A stretch of 8,159 nucleotides of DNA from JBDNDK01 sp046719185. Lineage in GTDB: Bacteria > Armatimonadota > UBA5829. Below, in pieces: positions 6,954-8,159 of the stretch. The notes under the pieces are model-generated. The model was not told where the DNA came from and did no database searches. It was given only the letters and a program-made list of their open reading frames with translations. The position numbers were made by a program, and so were the translations under genes. Each line of letters opens with the position of its first letter. The stretch's first letter is position 1. The stretch spans positions 1 through 8,159 of the forward strand of contig JBDNDK010000107.1 of NCBI GenBank assembly GCA_046719185.1, given 5' to 3'.

Positions 6954-7328
6954 TTACCTCTGACTCTCAACATTAAAGCCGGGTGGGTAGTAGAATGTGG
7001 TTTCCTGCATGATAGTTGGCAGGTTGATTTTTATAAACAGCACAAGATAAAGGCTGATATATGCTATTATTGTTGTCCTGAGCATAAATTTCACAAAATC
7101 TGGTTTATATTGCTTACCCCATTCCATTATAATAATTGGAAATATCACAAGGCACATCTTGGCTATTATAAAGGCAATTATTCCATGTTCAAGCCAGAAT
7201 GACATAAAGGGATTACCTTCATAAGCTGAATTGTTTTCTAAGCAGATAATTGTGAAGACAAGATCAACACAGCATAAAAAAACAATTATTGCACTTTCTT
7301 TAGTTATATTGAGTCTGTTTTGCATCAT
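6954..7328 (-). CDS. Small three-helix membrane protein, DUF5658-like
   Basis: A 124-residue protein read leftward, convergent with the nitroreductase gene; 8 bp separate the two stops. Three hydrophobic segments are evident, at about 12-31, 48-68 and 81-101, joined by short charged loops. Asp22 in the first helix, the YEGNP motif (36-40) after it and Lys57 in the second helix recall the DUF5658 pattern (helix with D and T, E-x-NP, then helix with K). The match is from memory, and the function of that family is unknown. It probably sits in the cytoplasmic membrane. Translation starts with two consecutive ATGs (7328-7323). No good Shine-Dalgarno site is present and a candidate promoter lies immediately upstream, so the message may be leaderless. 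The plus-strand frame overlapping it (6939-7202) is a shadow. Confidence 0.72.
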   Translation of the reverse strand: MMQNRLNITKESAIIVFLCCVDLVFTIICLENNSAYEGNPFMSFWLEHGIIAFIIAKMCLVIFPIIIMEWGKQYKPDFVKFMLRTTIIAYISLYLVLFIKINLPTIMQETTFYYPPGFNVESQR

Positions 7329-7332
7329 ATCT

Positions 7333-7361
7333 AATATAGTTGTTCCAGTATTTTCGGTTAA
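7333..7361 (-). promoter_or_regulatory. Candidate promoter of the DUF5658-like gene
   Basis: On the minus strand, TTAACC (7361-7356) and TATATT (7338-7333) are spaced by 17 bp and each matches the consensus at most positions. Transcription would start near 7326, at the initiation codon itself. The sequence is AT-rich, so the match is tentative. Confidence 0.35.
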
Positions 7362-7374
7362 ATTTCAATTAAAC
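7357..7374. promoter_or_regulatory. 18-bp imperfect palindrome upstream of the DUF5658-like gene
   Basis: GTTAAATTTCAATTAAAC is symmetric at seven of eight arm positions (mismatch at the fourth, two-base centre). It overlaps the candidate -35 of the minus-strand promoter and could be an operator. AT-rich palindromes arise easily by chance. Confidence 0.25.
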
Positions 7375-7491
7375 TGCAGATGTAAATTACCAGTTTTTAT
7401 GTGATTTTAAGTAGATAGGAACGAGGATATAATGTATTCGTTTTATATATGGGTAAAAAATAATATAATCAACGGATGCAACATATTATCT

Positions 7492-7520
7492 TTGCTTAAT
7501 TATATGCAATAATATATAAT
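7492..7520 (+). promoter_or_regulatory. Promoter of the tmRNA gene
   Basis: TTGCTT (7492-7497) and a perfect TATAAT (7515-7520) are separated by exactly 17 bp. Transcription would begin near 7527, giving a leader of about 34 nt to be removed by RNase P before the mature 5' end at 7561. Other TATAAT sequences at 7428-7433 and 7464-7469 lack a comparable -35. Confidence 0.7.
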
Positions 7521-7560
7521 GTATATCTTCTTAGTGTTGAAGAGCACACTCCACAAATAT

Positions 7561-7916
7561 GGGGGTGATGGGTTTTGACAGGGAAGATGGTTGGTTCAGG
7601 TAGCGAGCCGAGGAGCCGTTGGCCTCGTAAAAAGCGGCAAAAAAATAAACGCAAATACAAATAATTACGCTCTCGCTGCTTAATTAAGCGGTGCATCCTG
7701 CCGTCCTAAGCCGATGTGGACGGATTAAGGGTGTCATATTTAATCGGCTCACCTTATAGTGATGCCTATAGCTGTAAGGGACACAAAATAGGCTTGGGTT
7801 GATGTAATCCTTGTCTGCTGGAGTCTGAAACCTGAAATTAAAATCGCAGAACACGCTCGTAGAAGCCTGCTCAAACCCTTCTTTGGACGGGGGTTCAATT
7901 CCCCCCACCTCCACCA
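7561..7916 (+). ncRNA. ssrA: Transfer-messenger RNA (tmRNA), one-piece
   Basis: tmRNA with SmpB rescues ribosomes stalled on messages lacking a stop codon and tags the product for proteolysis. The 356-nt gene is complete. The 5' end GGGGGTG (7561-7567) pairs with CACCTCC (7906-7912), including the G3-U pair recognised by alanyl-tRNA synthetase. The T-arm is GGGGG-TTCAATT-CCCCC (7889-7905) and CCA is encoded at 7914-7916. Pseudoknot 1: CGAGG 7609-7613 with CCTCG 7623-7627, crossed by GCCG 7615-7618 with CGGC 7635-7638. Pseudoknot 2: CCGTCC 7701-7706 with GGACGG 7718-7723, crossed by AGCCGAT 7709-7715 with ATCGGCT 7743-7749. Pseudoknot 3: CCTTA 7752-7756 with TAAGG 7775-7779, crossed by GCCTAT 7764-7769 with ATAGGC 7788-7793. 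The region GTTGGCCTCGTAAAAAGC closely matches E. coli tmRNA. Minus-strand frames over this region are spurious. Confidence 0.97.
7651..7683 (+). other. tmRNA tag reading frame (ANTNNYALAA)
   Basis: The resume codon is GCA (7651-7653). It is assigned because the preceding AAAAAAATAAAC aligns with the bases before the E. coli resume codon. The frame encodes A-N-T-N-N-Y-A-L-A-A and ends with TAA (7681-7683). With the alanine carried by the tmRNA itself, the added tag is AANTNNYALAA. The last five residues, YALAA, are those of the classic ClpXP degradation tag of E. coli. Confidence 0.92.
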
Positions 7917-8159
7917 GTTTAGATGTTAGAGATTAAATGTTGGAAGTTAGAATATAGAGAAAGATTTTTAGCTGTCGCTTTGAATGGCAACAATGAGACG
8001 GTGTTTAGGCAAATTGTTGCTGAAATATATACATGTCTACTTGGTATCGGGAACAAGCTCCCAATGGATTTTACTATTACTTTAGAAATTAATCCCTCAA
8101 AAACATAAAAGAGAATATTTATCAGATATTTGATATAATCTGTTATCCTATTCGGTCTG
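7917..8159. other. Region downstream of tmRNA without a convincing gene
   Basis: The first 190 bases hold an open frame of 61 codons (7923-8108), but it has no ribosome binding site, starts 7 nt after the tmRNA and resembles no family I know. A short GGGA/TCCC stem (8049-8052, 8059-8062) lacks a following T-tract, so no terminator for the tmRNA is evident. tmRNA 3' ends are common integration sites for phages and islands, but no integrase or attachment-site repeat is visible before the window ends. Confidence 0.4.
8131..8139 (+). promoter_or_regulatory. Extended -10 promoter element at the right edge
   Basis: TGATATAAT is a perfect extended -10 (TG-n-TATAAT). No good -35 is present at 16-18 bp upstream, which is tolerated with an extended -10. 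Transcription would start near 8146 and run out of the window, so the gene it serves is not visible. Confidence 0.4.

Noticed and set aside
6939..7202. Plus-strand 87-codon frame after the nitroreductase
   Set aside because: It overlaps the minus-strand membrane protein, which has coherent transmembrane segments and family-like motifs. The plus-strand translation has odd composition and overlaps the nitroreductase end.
7496..7914. Two minus-strand frames across the tmRNA
   Set aside because: They are antisense to a confidently identified structured RNA and have no protein-like character or start signals.
7923..8108. 61-codon frame after the tmRNA
   Set aside because: It has no ribosome binding site and no recognisable family, and it starts inside what should be the tmRNA 3' trailer. 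It is described only as part of the unexplained stretch.
1..8159. CRISPR arrays, insertion sequences, integrases
   Set aside because: I saw no regularly spaced repeats, transposase or recombinase motifs, or long terminal inverted repeats on either strand.

Overview
The window is an AT-rich bacterial chromosome segment, and every gene in it looks chromosomal. An exported Ntn hydrolase next to an outer-membrane beta-barrel protein points to a Gram-negative cell. A bile-salt-hydrolase-like enzyme, an alpha-L-rhamnosidase and a small nitroreductase suit a gut or other host-associated, probably anaerobic, bacterium. A Deferribacterota member such as Mucispirillum is my best guess, but that is inference. 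I saw no sequence signature that settles the taxon. TGA is an ordinary stop here: recO ends with it and the long genes contain none in frame.

Layout. Bases 1-83 hold a 10-bp stem closing three small hairpins and running into seven T, probably the terminator of a gene left of the window. From about 213 to 2190 lies a two-gene unit. The first gene is a choloylglycine hydrolase family gene (308-1360) broken by a single in-frame TGA at codon 159. The second is an outer-membrane beta-barrel protein (1388-2137), followed by a clear intrinsic terminator (2160-2190).

An extended -10 promoter near 2354, preceded by a near-palindrome, starts a tightly packed operon: deoC (deoxyribose-phosphate aldolase), recO (recombination mediator), a signal-less GH78 alpha-L-rhamnosidase and a small nitroreductase. 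deoC and recO are 2 nt apart, recO and the rhamnosidase overlap by ATGA, and the nitroreductase follows after 32 nt. Convergent to the operon, with 8 bp between stop codons, is a three-helix membrane protein resembling DUF5658.

A consensus-like promoter (7492-7520) then drives a one-piece tmRNA gene (ssrA, 7561-7916). Its pseudoknots, G3-U acceptor pair, encoded CCA and tag frame ANTNNYALAA are all readable. The last 243 bases hold no convincing gene, but end with an extended -10 sequence that may start the next transcript.

Functionally, the first unit acts in the envelope (amide hydrolysis in the periplasm plus an outer-membrane protein) and is disabled unless the TGA is read through. The second unit mixes deoxynucleoside salvage, DNA repair and sugar/flavin metabolism, with no obvious single pathway. 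I found no mobile element, CRISPR array or clearly new multi-gene system. The most unusual items are the nonsense codon with a hairpin starting on it, the branched terminator-like RNA, and the rhamnosidase translationally coupled to recO.
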